From the NCBI GenBank assembly GCA_900554545.1, contig USHW01000001.1, forward strand, positions 62,001 through 126,000: 64,000 bases of DNA, written 5' to 3'. The position numbers and the translations under genes are program-made. The notes under the pieces are model-generated. The model searched no databases, was not told where the DNA came from, and was given only the letters and a program-made list of their open reading frames with translations. Of the stretch, positions 42,017 to 49,560 are shown piece by piece. The stretch's first letter is position 1; every line of letters begins with the position of its first letter. The stretch comes from an uncultured Prevotella sp. GTDB lineage: Bacteria > Bacteroidota > Bacteroidia > Bacteroidales > Bacteroidaceae.

Positions 42017-43522
42017 ATGGCATACAAACGCATGACGGCGGCCGAGGCTGCCGCATTGATACAGAACGGCCAAAACATAGGTCTTAGCGGCTTCACGCCG
42101 GCCGGTACGGCGAAGGCGGTTACACACGAGCTGGCCAAGAAGGCGCAGGCCGAGCACGAGGCCGGACGCGAGTTCAAAATAGGTCTCTTCACGGGAGCGT
42201 CGACAGGGCAGAGCGCCGACGGCGACCTCTCGAACGCGCAGGCCATAAAGTACCGCGCGCCGTACACCACCAACCCCGACTTCCGCCGCCACGTCAACGC
42301 AGGCGAAATAGCCTACAACGACATACACCTGAGCCAGATGGCGCAGGAGCTTCGCTACGGCTTCATGGGTCAGGTGGACTGGGCCATTCTCGAAGTGTGC
42401 GACATCGACGAGGGCGCCGACACCTGCCGTGCATACCTTACGGCGGCAGGCGGCATCAGCCCCACCGTGGCGCGGCTGGCCAAGCACGTCATCCTGGAGC
42501 TTAACCACTTCCACAGCCCGGAAGCGAAGTACCTGCACGACGTGTACGAACCGCTCGACCCGCCCCTGCGCCAGCCCATCCCCATCACGCATGTGAGCGA
42601 CCGCATCGGCACGCCTTACGTTGAAATAGAGGCCAGCAAGGTGGTGGGCGTGGTTGAATGCGACATCGCCGACGAGGCGCGCGCTTTCAAGGCGTCAGAC
42701 CCGATAACCGACCAGATAGGGCACAACGTGGCCCAGTTCCTGCTATCCGACATGAAGCGCGGCATCATTCCGCCGTCGTTCCTTCCGCTACAGAGCGGCG
42801 TGGGCAGCACGGCCAACGCCATACTCGGCGCCCTCGGACATGAGAAGAGCGTGCCAGACTTCAACGTCTACACAGAGGTTCTTCAGGACAGCGTCGTAGG
42901 AATGATGCTCGAAGGCCGCGTAAAGGACGCTTCGTCCTGCTCGCTGACCGTCTCAAACGAGTGCCTCAAGCAGATTTACGACAACATTGACTACTTCAAG
43001 CAGCATCTGACGCTGCGCCCCAGCGAGATATCCAACTCTCCCGAGGTTATCCGCAGGCTTGGAGTAATCGCCATCAACACCGCCATCGAGGTTGACATCT
43101 ACGGCAACGCCAACTCTACCCACATATCGGGCACGAAGATGATGAACGGCATCGGCGGCTCGGGCGACTTCGAGCGCAACGCCTACATCAGCATATTCAC
43201 CTGCCCGTCGACGGCCAAGAACGGCCTGATTAGCTCCATCGTGCCGTTCGTGAGCCATCAGGACAGCTCCGAGCACGACGTCAACGTAATCGTTACGGAG
43301 CAGGGAGTGGCCGACCTGCGCGGCAAGTCGCCGGCACAGCGCGCCCAGCTCATCATTGAGAACTGCGCCCATCCCGACTACCGTCCGCTGCTGCGCGACT
43401 ACCTCGCGCTGACCAAGGGCGGGCACACGCGCCACAGCCTGACCGCCGCCTTTGCAATGCACGACACGCTGGCACGCAAGGGCGACATGCACTTGACCGA
43501 CTTCTCGGAATATATTAAATAA
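42017..43522 (+). CDS. Acetate/succinate CoA-transferase (class I, Cat1-like)
   Basis: 501 residues of the acetyl-CoA hydrolase/transferase family. The catalytic glutamate is E287 in VYTEVLQDSVVG, which forms the glutamyl-CoA thioester; the glycine-rich SGTKMMNGIGGSGDFERNA block and the C-terminal TEQGVADLRGKSP are typical. In Bacteroidetes fermentation such enzymes exchange CoA between succinate and acetate or propionate, conserving the thioester energy. The acyl specificity cannot be read from sequence. It is monocistronic with its own promoter, and its stop codon abuts the GGTGAGA repeat. Confidence 0.88.
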   Translation: MAYKRMTAAEAAALIQNGQNIGLSGFTPAGTAKAVTHELAKKAQAEHEAGREFKIGLFTGASTGQSADGDLSNAQAIKYRAPYTTNPDFRRHVNAGEIAYNDIHLSQMAQELRYGFMGQVDWAILEVCDIDEGADTCRAYLTAAGGISPTVARLAKHVILELNHFHSPEAKYLHDVYEPLDPPLRQPIPITHVSDRIGTPYVEIEASKVVGVVECDIADEARAFKASDPITDQIGHNVAQFLLSDMKRGIIPPSFLPLQSGVGSTANAILGALGHEKSVPDFNVYTEVLQDSVVGMMLEGRVKDASSCSLTVSNECLKQIYDNIDYFKQHLTLRPSEISNSPEVIRRLGVIAINTAIEVDIYGNANSTHISGTKMMNGIGGSGDFERNAYISIFTCPSTAKNGLISSIVPFVSHQDSSEHDVNVIVTEQGVADLRGKSPAQRAQLIIENCAHPDYRPLLRDYLALTKGGHTRHSLTAAFAMHDTLARKGDMHLTDFSEYIK

Positions 43523-43619
43523 GGTGAGAGGGTGAGAAAGTGAGAAGGTGAGAAAACATAATACTTCAAATCAAAACTGAAGTCCTGTTTTCTCACCTTC
43601 TCACTTTCTCACCCTCTTG
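43523..43619. repeat. GGTGAGAA octamer inverted pair
   Basis: Left arm (43523-43557) has four 8-bp words of AGGTGAGA / AAGTGAGA type; right arm (43587-43619) has the complementary CTTCTCAC / TTTCTCAC words. About 31 bp pair almost perfectly. The element starts directly after the upstream stop codon. Confidence 0.87.
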
Positions 43620-43786
43620 CCTTCATCCCGTTTTTGCTGTTGCCGAAAAACAGGAAATCAATAGGTAAAAACAGGAAAACTTTATATGTATTTTAGTTTT
43701 CTAAGTTTTTATTACGTTACCCGTAAACAGGTGTTCATAGCGTTTTTGTTAATTTTGTGGCGACAAACCATATCAACGGAACGCTT

Positions 43787-44623
43787 ATGATGAAACTTGT
43801 ACGCACCTTGGCGAAGGTGTTGCTCACACTGACCTGCAACACTGTGACTGCCGCTGCGCATACAGAAAAAGACACTTTGCTCATCGACGACAGAACCGAG
43901 ACGTGCGACACCGTGCCCGACAGCCTGGCATTGGCCGCCAAGCCACGGGCTAACATCTATGACCTGCCTTATTCAACCAGGACAAGCTGCCCCGACTGGA
44001 AGCGCCTGTGGCTCAACACAGGTGTGCTTTTCGCCGGCGGAGTGGCTACGCTGGGAGTGCTGCAGCTGCTGCCCGAGAACGCAACGGCGTGGAACAAGGA
44101 GCGCATAACGTCGATACCTTTCTGGAAACGGTGGAGCTACCACGTGAGCCGCGGCCCCGTGTGGGACGGCGACAACTTTGTTTTCAACTACATACTGCAT
44201 CCGTATGCCGGTGCGGTTTACTACATGGGAGCGCGCAGCCTGGGCTTCAACAGGCTCGGCTCGTTCCTGTATTGCACGGCCATATCCACCGTTTTCTGGG
44301 AGTACGGGATAGAGGCTTTCATGGAAAAGCCGTCGATACAGGACCTCATATTGACCCCGCTGTCGGGTCTCCTGTTGGGAGAGGTGTTTTATAAGCTTAA
44401 ACGCAGGATTGTGAGCGACGGCTACCGGCTGTGGGGTTCGCGCGCATGGGGCAACATTGTGGCCTTCCTCATCGACCCCGTGAACGAGGTTATAGGCCTG
44501 TTTGCCGGCAATCCGTGCCGTGAGGCGTTGAAGCGCAAGAGCCGTGTGACGGTAAGTTGCACGCCGTGGGCGGTGCCTATGGACGGCGGCTCGTTCGGCC
44601 TTACGGTGAGCGTGATGATGTGA
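43787..44623 (+). CDS. DUF3943 family envelope protein
   Basis: 278 residues from the ATG at 43787, chosen because the -7 box TAATTTTG (43750-43757) overlaps the earlier alternative GTG start. An N-terminal hydrophobic signal (LVRTLAKVLLTLTCNTVTAAA) is followed by the DUF3943 block HPYAGAVYYMGARSLGFNR with FWEYGIEAFMEKPSIQDL and LLLGEVFYKLKRRI. DUF3943 proteins have amphipathic segments and are thought to be outer-membrane or envelope proteins; their function is unknown. Its gene neighbours give no clear role. A short barrel-like C-terminus (GSFGLTVSVMM) supports an outer-membrane location. Confidence 0.75.
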   Translation: MMKLVRTLAKVLLTLTCNTVTAAAHTEKDTLLIDDRTETCDTVPDSLALAAKPRANIYDLPYSTRTSCPDWKRLWLNTGVLFAGGVATLGVLQLLPENATAWNKERITSIPFWKRWSYHVSRGPVWDGDNFVFNYILHPYAGAVYYMGARSLGFNRLGSFLYCTAISTVFWEYGIEAFMEKPSIQDLILTPLSGLLLGEVFYKLKRRIVSDGYRLWGSRAWGNIVAFLIDPVNEVIGLFAGNPCREALKRKSRVTVSCTPWAVPMDGGSFGLTVSVMM

Positions 44624-44631
44624 GGCTTTGC

Positions 44632-44712
44632 AAAAGGCCGTCTTTCGCCTTGTAAAAGGTGGCATATTGCGCGGTAAAAGACGGCCTTTTGGAATGCGAA
44701 AGACGGCCTTTT
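44632..44712. repeat. Four-unit 22-bp array, copy 11
   Basis: 81 bp. Units AAAAGGCCGTCTTTC, AAAAGGTGGCATATT, AAAAGACGGCCTTTT, GAAAGACGGCCTTTT; spacers GCCTTGT, GCGCGGT, GGAATGC. Begins 9 bases after the DUF3943 stop. Confidence 0.9.
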
Positions 44713-44837
44713 GCAAGGCGGCTTGCTTTTGGGCGGCGTGAAGCAGGCTGCCGGCTGTGGGCTGACCGGCGTTGTAATAAAATTGAAACAATTATCCATT
44801 AATCTTTACAATATCGGCTAATGTCGAATATTTTACT

Positions 44838-44845
44838 TAACTTTG
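44838..44845 (+). promoter_or_regulatory. Probable -7 box of the epimerase gene
   Basis: TAACTTTG matches TAnnTTTG; the ATG follows 28 bases later. No clear TTTG at the expected distance. Confidence 0.5.
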
Positions 44846-44873
44846 CGCCCGTTTTACAGACGTTCAAGACAGA

Positions 44874-45869
44874 ATGAAGAAGTTATTGGTTACAGGTGCA
44901 AGCGGCTTTATAGGCAGTTTTATCGTCGAGGAGGCTCTCAATCGGGGCTTTGAGACGTGGGCGGCTGTGCGCAAGGGCAGTTCGAGGCGTTACCTTCAGG
45001 ACGGGAGGATACGCTTCGTCGAACTCGACTTCGACAACCCCGACGGCCTGCGCGAGCGGCTTTCAGGCATCGGTTTCAACTATGTAGTACACGCGGCGGG
45101 CGCAACCAAGTGCCTGCACGCTGACGACTTTTTCCGTACCAACACGCAAGGCACCGTAAACCTGGCTTCTGCCTTGATGGACGTCTGCCCCCGGCTGGAG
45201 CGCTTTGTGTTCATAAGCAGCCTCAGTGTGTGCGGCCCTGTAAGGGAAAAGCAGCCTTACACCGACATCACCGCTGCCGACACGCCGCGTCCCGACACTG
45301 CTTACGGGCGCAGCAAGCTCGAGGCCGAGCGTGCCCTTGACGCCCTTGAGGGCTTCCCTTTCATAGTGTTGAGGCCTACGGGAGTGTACGGACCGCGTGA
45401 GAAAGACTACTTCATGATGGCCGAGAGCATAAAGAAGCATGTTGATTTTGCCGCAGGGCTGCGTCCGCAAGACCTCACTTTCATATATGTGAAGGACCTT
45501 GTGGATGCCGTCTTCCTGGCTCTTGACCGTGGCAAAATAGGCTCGCGATACCTTTTAAGCGACGGCAATGTATATTCGTCGCGTGCATTCAGCGACCTCA
45601 TACGCCGCGAACTCGGCAACCCCTGGCTGCTGCGCATTAAGGCTCCGCTGTGGCTTCTGCGCGTGATAACAGCCTTGGGAGAGGCCGCAGGTAGGCTTAC
45701 GGGGAGCATGACCGCGCTCAACAACGACAAGTATAAAATAATGAAGCAGCGCAACTGGCGGTGCGACATCAGCCCGGCAACCGCCGAACTTGGGTTCAGT
45801 CCGCGTTACGGACTGGCCGAAGGGGTGCATGAGGCCATCGCATGGTACAGGGAAAACGGCTGGCTTTGA
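44874..45869 (+). CDS. NAD-dependent epimerase/dehydratase (extended SDR)
   Basis: 331 residues with the Rossmann glycine motif VTGASGFIGSFIVEEAL at the N-terminus, the central FISSLSVCGP and the catalytic Y-x-x-x-K in TAYGRSKLEAER, then FIVLRPTGVYGPREKDYF. These place it in the extended short-chain dehydrogenase group that includes nucleotide-sugar epimerases and dihydroflavonol-reductase-like enzymes. The substrate is not evident. It is followed on the same strand by a PAP2 lipid enzyme, hinting at lipid or envelope sugar metabolism, but a 246-base repeat separates them. Confidence 0.82.
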   Translation: MKKLLVTGASGFIGSFIVEEALNRGFETWAAVRKGSSRRYLQDGRIRFVELDFDNPDGLRERLSGIGFNYVVHAAGATKCLHADDFFRTNTQGTVNLASALMDVCPRLERFVFISSLSVCGPVREKQPYTDITAADTPRPDTAYGRSKLEAERALDALEGFPFIVLRPTGVYGPREKDYFMMAESIKKHVDFAAGLRPQDLTFIYVKDLVDAVFLALDRGKIGSRYLLSDGNVYSSRAFSDLIRRELGNPWLLRIKAPLWLLRVITALGEAAGRLTGSMTALNNDKYKIMKQRNWRCDISPATAELGFSPRYGLAEGVHEAIAWYRENGWL

Positions 45870-45879
45870 GGCTTCTACG

Positions 45880-46112
45880 GTTATGGGGTCATGCGGTTTT
45901 ACGGTCATACGGTGCATAAACATCATGCCGACAGCCGTAAAACCCCATAATTCCGAAACCTCATAACCCAACAACCCCATAACCGTATAACCCTAAAACC
46001 TCACAACCCCATAACCGCATAACCCTAAAACCTTACAACCGTATAACCTCATAACCCAACAACCCCATAACCTCATAACCCTAAAACCTCACAACCGTAT
46101 AACCGAATAATA
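45880..46112. repeat. Long phased octamer repeat AACC-NNAN
   Basis: The left arm (about 45880-45915) holds about five octamers ending GGTT or GGTC. The right part (about 45960-46112) holds about seventeen or more octamers of form AACC plus a variable tetranucleotide (CCAT, GTAT, CTAA, TCAC, GCAT, TTAC, TCAT), all in one 8-bp phase. It ends just before the PAP2 ATG. Confidence 0.88.
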
Positions 46113-46115
46113 ACA

Positions 46116-47081
46116 ATGATAAAGTTCATCAAGCAGCTTTTCGCCGTAGAAAAGCATCCGCACAAGGGCCTGCTGGCCATGGAGTGGGTGATGGTAGGAT
46201 ACTTGGTGCTTACCCTGCTGATAGTCTTCTTCACATATACAAAGGCCGAAAACCCCAACGAAATGATTTGGGGGCGTGTCCGTGTGGCGGCGATTACAGC
46301 CGGCATGTGGGCGGTCTACCGCATGATGCCGTGCCGGTTGACGCTGTTCTTGCGCATAACGGTGCAGCTGGCGTTGCTCGGATGGTGGTATCCTGACACT
46401 TACGAAATAAACCGCATGCTGCCCAACCTCGACCATGTGTTCGCCCGGTGGGAGCAGGACTTGTTCGGATGCCAGCCTGCCTTGCTGTTCTGCGAGGCCA
46501 TGCCGTGGCCCTTTTTCAGCGAGCTTATGAGCATGGGATATGCCGTTTATTATCCCATGATTGTAGTGGTGGTGATATTTTATTTCCTGTACAGGTACAA
46601 GGACTACGAGCTTGCGGCGTTTGTAGTGCTTGCGTCGTTCTTCGCCTACTACCTCATTTACATCTTCCTGCCGGTCACGGGGCCAACTTTTTATTACGAA
46701 GCGGTGGGCATAGACAATATCGTCAACGGCGTTTTCCCCGACGTGGGGTATCATTTCAACTACATCCAGGACTGCCTCGCCACGCCGGGATATACTGACG
46801 GAGTGTTCTATCAGATGGTTGAGAGCGCCAAGGCGGCCGGCGAGCGTCCTACGGCGGCGTTCCCTTCGAGCCATGTAGGCATAAGCACGGTGCTCATGCT
46901 GCTGGCCTGGCGCACCGGCAACCGCCGTTTCTTCTACATCCTGTTGCCGTTCTATGTCCTGCTGTGCCTGTCTACCGTGTACATACAGGCTCACTATGCC
47001 ATCGACGTGTTGGCAGGATGGGTTACCGGAGTGGCGCTCTATTTCGCACTGATGTGGGTGGGGAAGAAGGTGTGCCGTTGA
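46116..47081 (+). CDS. PAP2-superfamily membrane phosphatase/phosphotransferase (Aur1-like)
   Basis: 321 residues with about seven hydrophobic segments. The PAP2 motifs are in the order expected for the inositolphosphotransferase-like branch: GERPTAAFPSSHVGIS (motif 2 with the first catalytic His) and STVYIQAHYAIDVLAGW (motif 3 with His and Asp). Family members hydrolyse lipid phosphates or transfer phospho-head groups such as phosphoinositol to ceramide. Bacteroidales make sphingolipids, so a phospho-head-group transferase is possible, but a lipid phosphatase role is equally compatible with what is visible. Confidence 0.8.
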   Translation: MIKFIKQLFAVEKHPHKGLLAMEWVMVGYLVLTLLIVFFTYTKAENPNEMIWGRVRVAAITAGMWAVYRMMPCRLTLFLRITVQLALLGWWYPDTYEINRMLPNLDHVFARWEQDLFGCQPALLFCEAMPWPFFSELMSMGYAVYYPMIVVVVIFYFLYRYKDYELAAFVVLASFFAYYLIYIFLPVTGPTFYYEAVGIDNIVNGVFPDVGYHFNYIQDCLATPGYTDGVFYQMVESAKAAGERPTAAFPSSHVGISTVLMLLAWRTGNRRFFYILLPFYVLLCLSTVYIQAHYAIDVLAGWVTGVALYFALMWVGKKVCR

Positions 47082-47092
47082 AGTCTTTTGGG

Positions 47093-47204
47093 GAAGTTAG
47101 AGAATTTAGAGAAGTTAAAGAAGTTATAGCCAAATGCCTTGTTGCTTAGCCTGGCACAGGTAATGGCTATAACTTCTTTAACTTCTCTAACTTCTTTAAC
47201 TCCC
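47093..47204. repeat. Nonamer inverted pair (GAAGTTAGA / TAACTTCTT)
   Basis: Left arm 47093-47131 has four 9-bp words (GAAGTTAGA, GAATTTAGA, GAAGTTAAA, GAAGTTATA); right arm 47165-47204 has four complementary nonamers (TAACTTCTT, TAACTTCTC, TAACTTCTT, TAACTCCCT). Pairs over about 39 bp with a few mismatches, between the PAP2 and DUF4294 genes. Confidence 0.88.
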
Positions 47205-47268
47205 TAAAAAGGCATCTTTAACTACAAAAATGAACTATATAAGGCCAAAATCCATTATTTTTGCAGCC

Positions 47269-47922
47269 ATGACAACGCTTAAATCATTCATCGTCTTTAT
47301 GCTTGCCATGCTTCTGCCGGCGGTCGCCTGCGCCCAGAAAGGCGGGGAAAAGGACGGCGTGAAGCCTGAAGACAGGGAGGTGGACATGGACAACCCGACC
47401 TTCGTGCCTAACGTAAAGGTGGGCAAGGTGCTTGTCGACGGCGACAGCATACAGTACGTCGAGCTGAACAACGTTTACGTTTATCCGCAGCCGGTGTTCA
47501 AGAACGCCAAGCGGCGCGCGGCCTACAACCGCCTTGTTTACAACGTGAAGAAGGTGCTGCCGATAGCGAAGGAGGTGAACAAAATCATCATAGAGACTTA
47601 CGAATACCTGCAGACGCTGCCCGACAAGCGTGCGCGCGACGAGCACATGAAGCGCGTCGAGGCCGACATCATGCGCCGATACAAGCCGAGGATGAAGAAA
47701 CTGTCGTATTCGCAGGGCAAGCTCCTCATCAAGCTTGTCTACCGCGAGTGCGACTCTTCGGCGTATGACTTGATACGGGCGTTCATCAGTCCCGTGCGCG
47801 CAGGCTTCTACCAGGCCTTCGCCTGGGCGTTCGGCGCAAGCCTGATGAAGAAGTATGACCCGGAAAAGACCGACCGCCTGACCGAGCGCGTGGTGCTAAT
47901 GGTGGAGTCGGGGCAGCTCTGA
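47269..47922 (+). CDS. DUF4294 family exported protein
   Basis: 217 residues from the ATG at 47269, which opens a signal peptide (MTTLKSFIVFMLAMLLPAVA); an in-frame ATG at 47230 would place 13 residues before it. The body (VELNNVYVYPQPVFKNAKRR, LPIAKEVNKIIIETYEYLQT, SQGKLLIKLVYRECDSSAYDL) matches the Bacteroidetes-specific DUF4294 family, whose function is unknown. A -7 box TATTTTTG (47256-47263) ends only 5 bases before the chosen ATG, so the mRNA may have almost no leader, or the upstream ATG may be real. Confidence 0.78.
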   Translation: MTTLKSFIVFMLAMLLPAVACAQKGGEKDGVKPEDREVDMDNPTFVPNVKVGKVLVDGDSIQYVELNNVYVYPQPVFKNAKRRAAYNRLVYNVKKVLPIAKEVNKIIIETYEYLQTLPDKRARDEHMKRVEADIMRRYKPRMKKLSYSQGKLLIKLVYRECDSSAYDLIRAFISPVRAGFYQAFAWAFGASLMKKYDPEKTDRLTERVVLMVESGQL

Positions 47923-48347
47923 CGGCAGCTGCATCGGCACCAGCCACAATACCGTAGGCGGCCTTTCGTTTTGCGAAAGGCCGCCTTTTGCGTTCTAAAC
48001 GGCCATCTTTTACAATGTAAAAGGCCGTCTTTTGGAAGCTAAAAGGCTACCTCTTTGTAACTCGTTGGCAATCAGTTTATTACTAATGGCTTTGCGGCTG
48101 TTGGCAGGATAGGCCGTATAAGCCTTATAAGACCTATACTCACGTATCGGCGGATTTGTAATCCGCCGCACTGAACTGTTGCTGATTTGTAGTCAGGTAA
48201 CCGTAAGGGCATGCATTATCGACAGATTGCAAATTCGCAATCTTATAAAACGCGGATTGCAAATCAGTACGGGCATGTGTGTTCAATTATGGTCAATTGA
48301 TAACAGGTAATCAAGCTCCCTCCCTTCGGGAGGGTGGGGTGGGTATT
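47923..48347. other. Repeat-filled gap upstream of the M20 gene
   Basis: No gene seen. Contents: the 22-bp array copy 12; the flank TGTAACTCGTTGGCAATCAG; four TATAAGCCT-type nonamers (about 48110-48140); weak hairpins built on GGATTTGTAATCC and GGATTGCAAATC (about 48148-48272), related to the hairpin at 15907-16067; and a CCCTCCCTTCGGGAGGG arm (48313-48345). Confidence 0.75.
47953..48055. repeat. 22-bp array, copy 12 (five units)
   Basis: 103 bp; the last four units (47975-48055) form the standard 81 bp and a degraded unit CGTAGGCGGCCTTTC precedes them. It pairs with unit 2 (GAAAGGCCGCCTTTT), sharing the CTTTC/GAAAG change. Other units AAACGGCCATCTTTT, AAAAGGCCGTCTTTT, AAAAGGCTACCTCTT. Confidence 0.87.
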
Positions 48348-48397
48348 AAAAAACTGCGTTTTTCGTTTGTCATTGCGCTCGCCTTTCACTATCTTTG
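48348..48397 (+). promoter_or_regulatory. Promoter module of the M20 gene
   Basis: TTTG (48366-48369), 20-bp spacer CATTGCGCTCGCCTTTCAC with one leading T, and TATCTTTG (48390-48397). The upstream AAAACTGCGTTTTTC is also found upstream of GH43 promoter P1. The box lies only 5 to 11 bases before the two candidate ATGs. Confidence 0.78.
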
Positions 48398-48401
48398 CCG
48401 C

Positions 48402-49469
48402 ATGATTATGACTCGGAAAGACTATATTGAACGGGCTGTAGGCCTGCTACGGCGGCTCATTGCCACTCCTTCGGTGAGCCGTGACGAGGCTGCCGCTGCG
48501 TCAATCGTTGAGGACGAGCTGCGCGGTTACGGCTTCGAGCCGCGGCGCGAGGGTAACAACGTGTGGGCGGTAAGTCCGCATTACGACGGCGGCAAGCCCA
48601 CGCTGCTGCTCAATGCGCACGTGGACACGGTGAAGCCTGTTGCCTCATGGACGCGTGACCCCTTCTCGCCCGACATCTCGGAAGGCCGCCTTTACGGTCT
48701 CGGCAGCAACGACTGCGGCGGCGGACTTGTGGCTCTCATGCAGGCGTTCAGCCACCTTTCGCGGTCGGAACAGCCGTACAACCTTGTATATCTCGCCTCC
48801 GCCGAAGAGGAGGTTTCCGGACAGAACGGCATCAGCCGCGCCCTGCCGATGCTGCCGGAAATCGACATGGCGGTGGTCGGCGAGCCGACAGGCATGCAGC
48901 CGGCGGTGGCCGAAAAGGGACTGATGGTTGTCGATGCGGTGGCTCGCGGACGGTCGGGGCACGCCGCGAGGGGCGAGGGCGTGAACGCCATTTACATAGC
49001 GTTGGACGACATCGCGTGGCTGCGCTCGTACAGGTTCGACAAGGTAAGCCCCCTGCTTGGCCCCACGCTGATGACCGTAACCATAGTGAACGCGGGCACG
49101 CAGCACAACGTCGTGCCCGACGAATGCCGCTTCACGATAGACATAAGGACTAATGAGTTTTATCGGAACGAGGACGTTTTCAACTTCCTGAAAACCAAAA
49201 TGAAGAGCGAAATCAAGGCGCGCTCGTTCCGCCTGTCGTCGTCCGGCGTGCCGACGGACAATCCCGTGGTGCGCCGCTGTACGGAAATGGGGATGACGCC
49301 GTTCGGCTCTCCCACGCTGTCAGACCAGGCCCTGATGCCTTTCCCGTCGCTGAAGCTCGGGCCGGGAGAGTCGTCGCGCTCGCATTCCGCCGACGAGTAT
49401 ATCCGCATCAGTGAGATTGGCGACGCAATAAATACCTATATCCGTCTGCTCGACGGCCTCGAGCTTTGA
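48402..49469 (+). CDS. M20-family deacylase, ArgE/succinyl-ornithine deacetylase-like
   Basis: About 355 residues, starting at ATG 48402 or 48408; earlier starts read through the upstream promoter. Dizinc hydrolase features: NAHVDTVKP (His ligand and the adjacent Asp), GSNDCGGGLVALM (bridging Asp), SAEEEVSGQNG (catalytic Glu pair), VVGEPTG and a late His in SSRSHSADEY. The lid domain (GRSGHAARGEGVNAIY) is present. Length and motifs fit the Bacteroidetes ArgE-type enzyme that removes the acyl group from N-succinyl- or N-acetyl-ornithine in arginine synthesis. No arginine genes are nearby, so DapE-like or peptidase alternatives remain. Confidence 0.82.
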   Translation: MIMTRKDYIERAVGLLRRLIATPSVSRDEAAAASIVEDELRGYGFEPRREGNNVWAVSPHYDGGKPTLLLNAHVDTVKPVASWTRDPFSPDISEGRLYGLGSNDCGGGLVALMQAFSHLSRSEQPYNLVYLASAEEEVSGQNGISRALPMLPEIDMAVVGEPTGMQPAVAEKGLMVVDAVARGRSGHAARGEGVNAIYIALDDIAWLRSYRFDKVSPLLGPTLMTVTIVNAGTQHNVVPDECRFTIDIRTNEFYRNEDVFNFLKTKMKSEIKARSFRLSSSGVPTDNPVVRRCTEMGMTPFGSPTLSDQALMPFPSLKLGPGESSRSHSADEYIRISEIGDAINTYIRLLDGLEL

Positions 49470-49492
49470 CGTGGCCGGCAGTCTGAAAAACG

Positions 49493-49529
49493 TTTGCCGG
49501 GAGCTGGCCTTGCGCCAACTCCCGGCAAA
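49493..49529. terminator. Hairpin terminator between convergent genes
   Basis: TTTGCCGGGAG at 49493-49503 pairs with CTCCCGGCAAA ending at 49529, extended inward by CTGG / CCAA-type pairing around a short GC loop. It lies between the convergent M20 and Omp28-like genes and could stop both. Confidence 0.65.
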
Positions 49530-49560
49530 TGTCGTTTTAACCGTCAGCCGTTGGCGGCGG

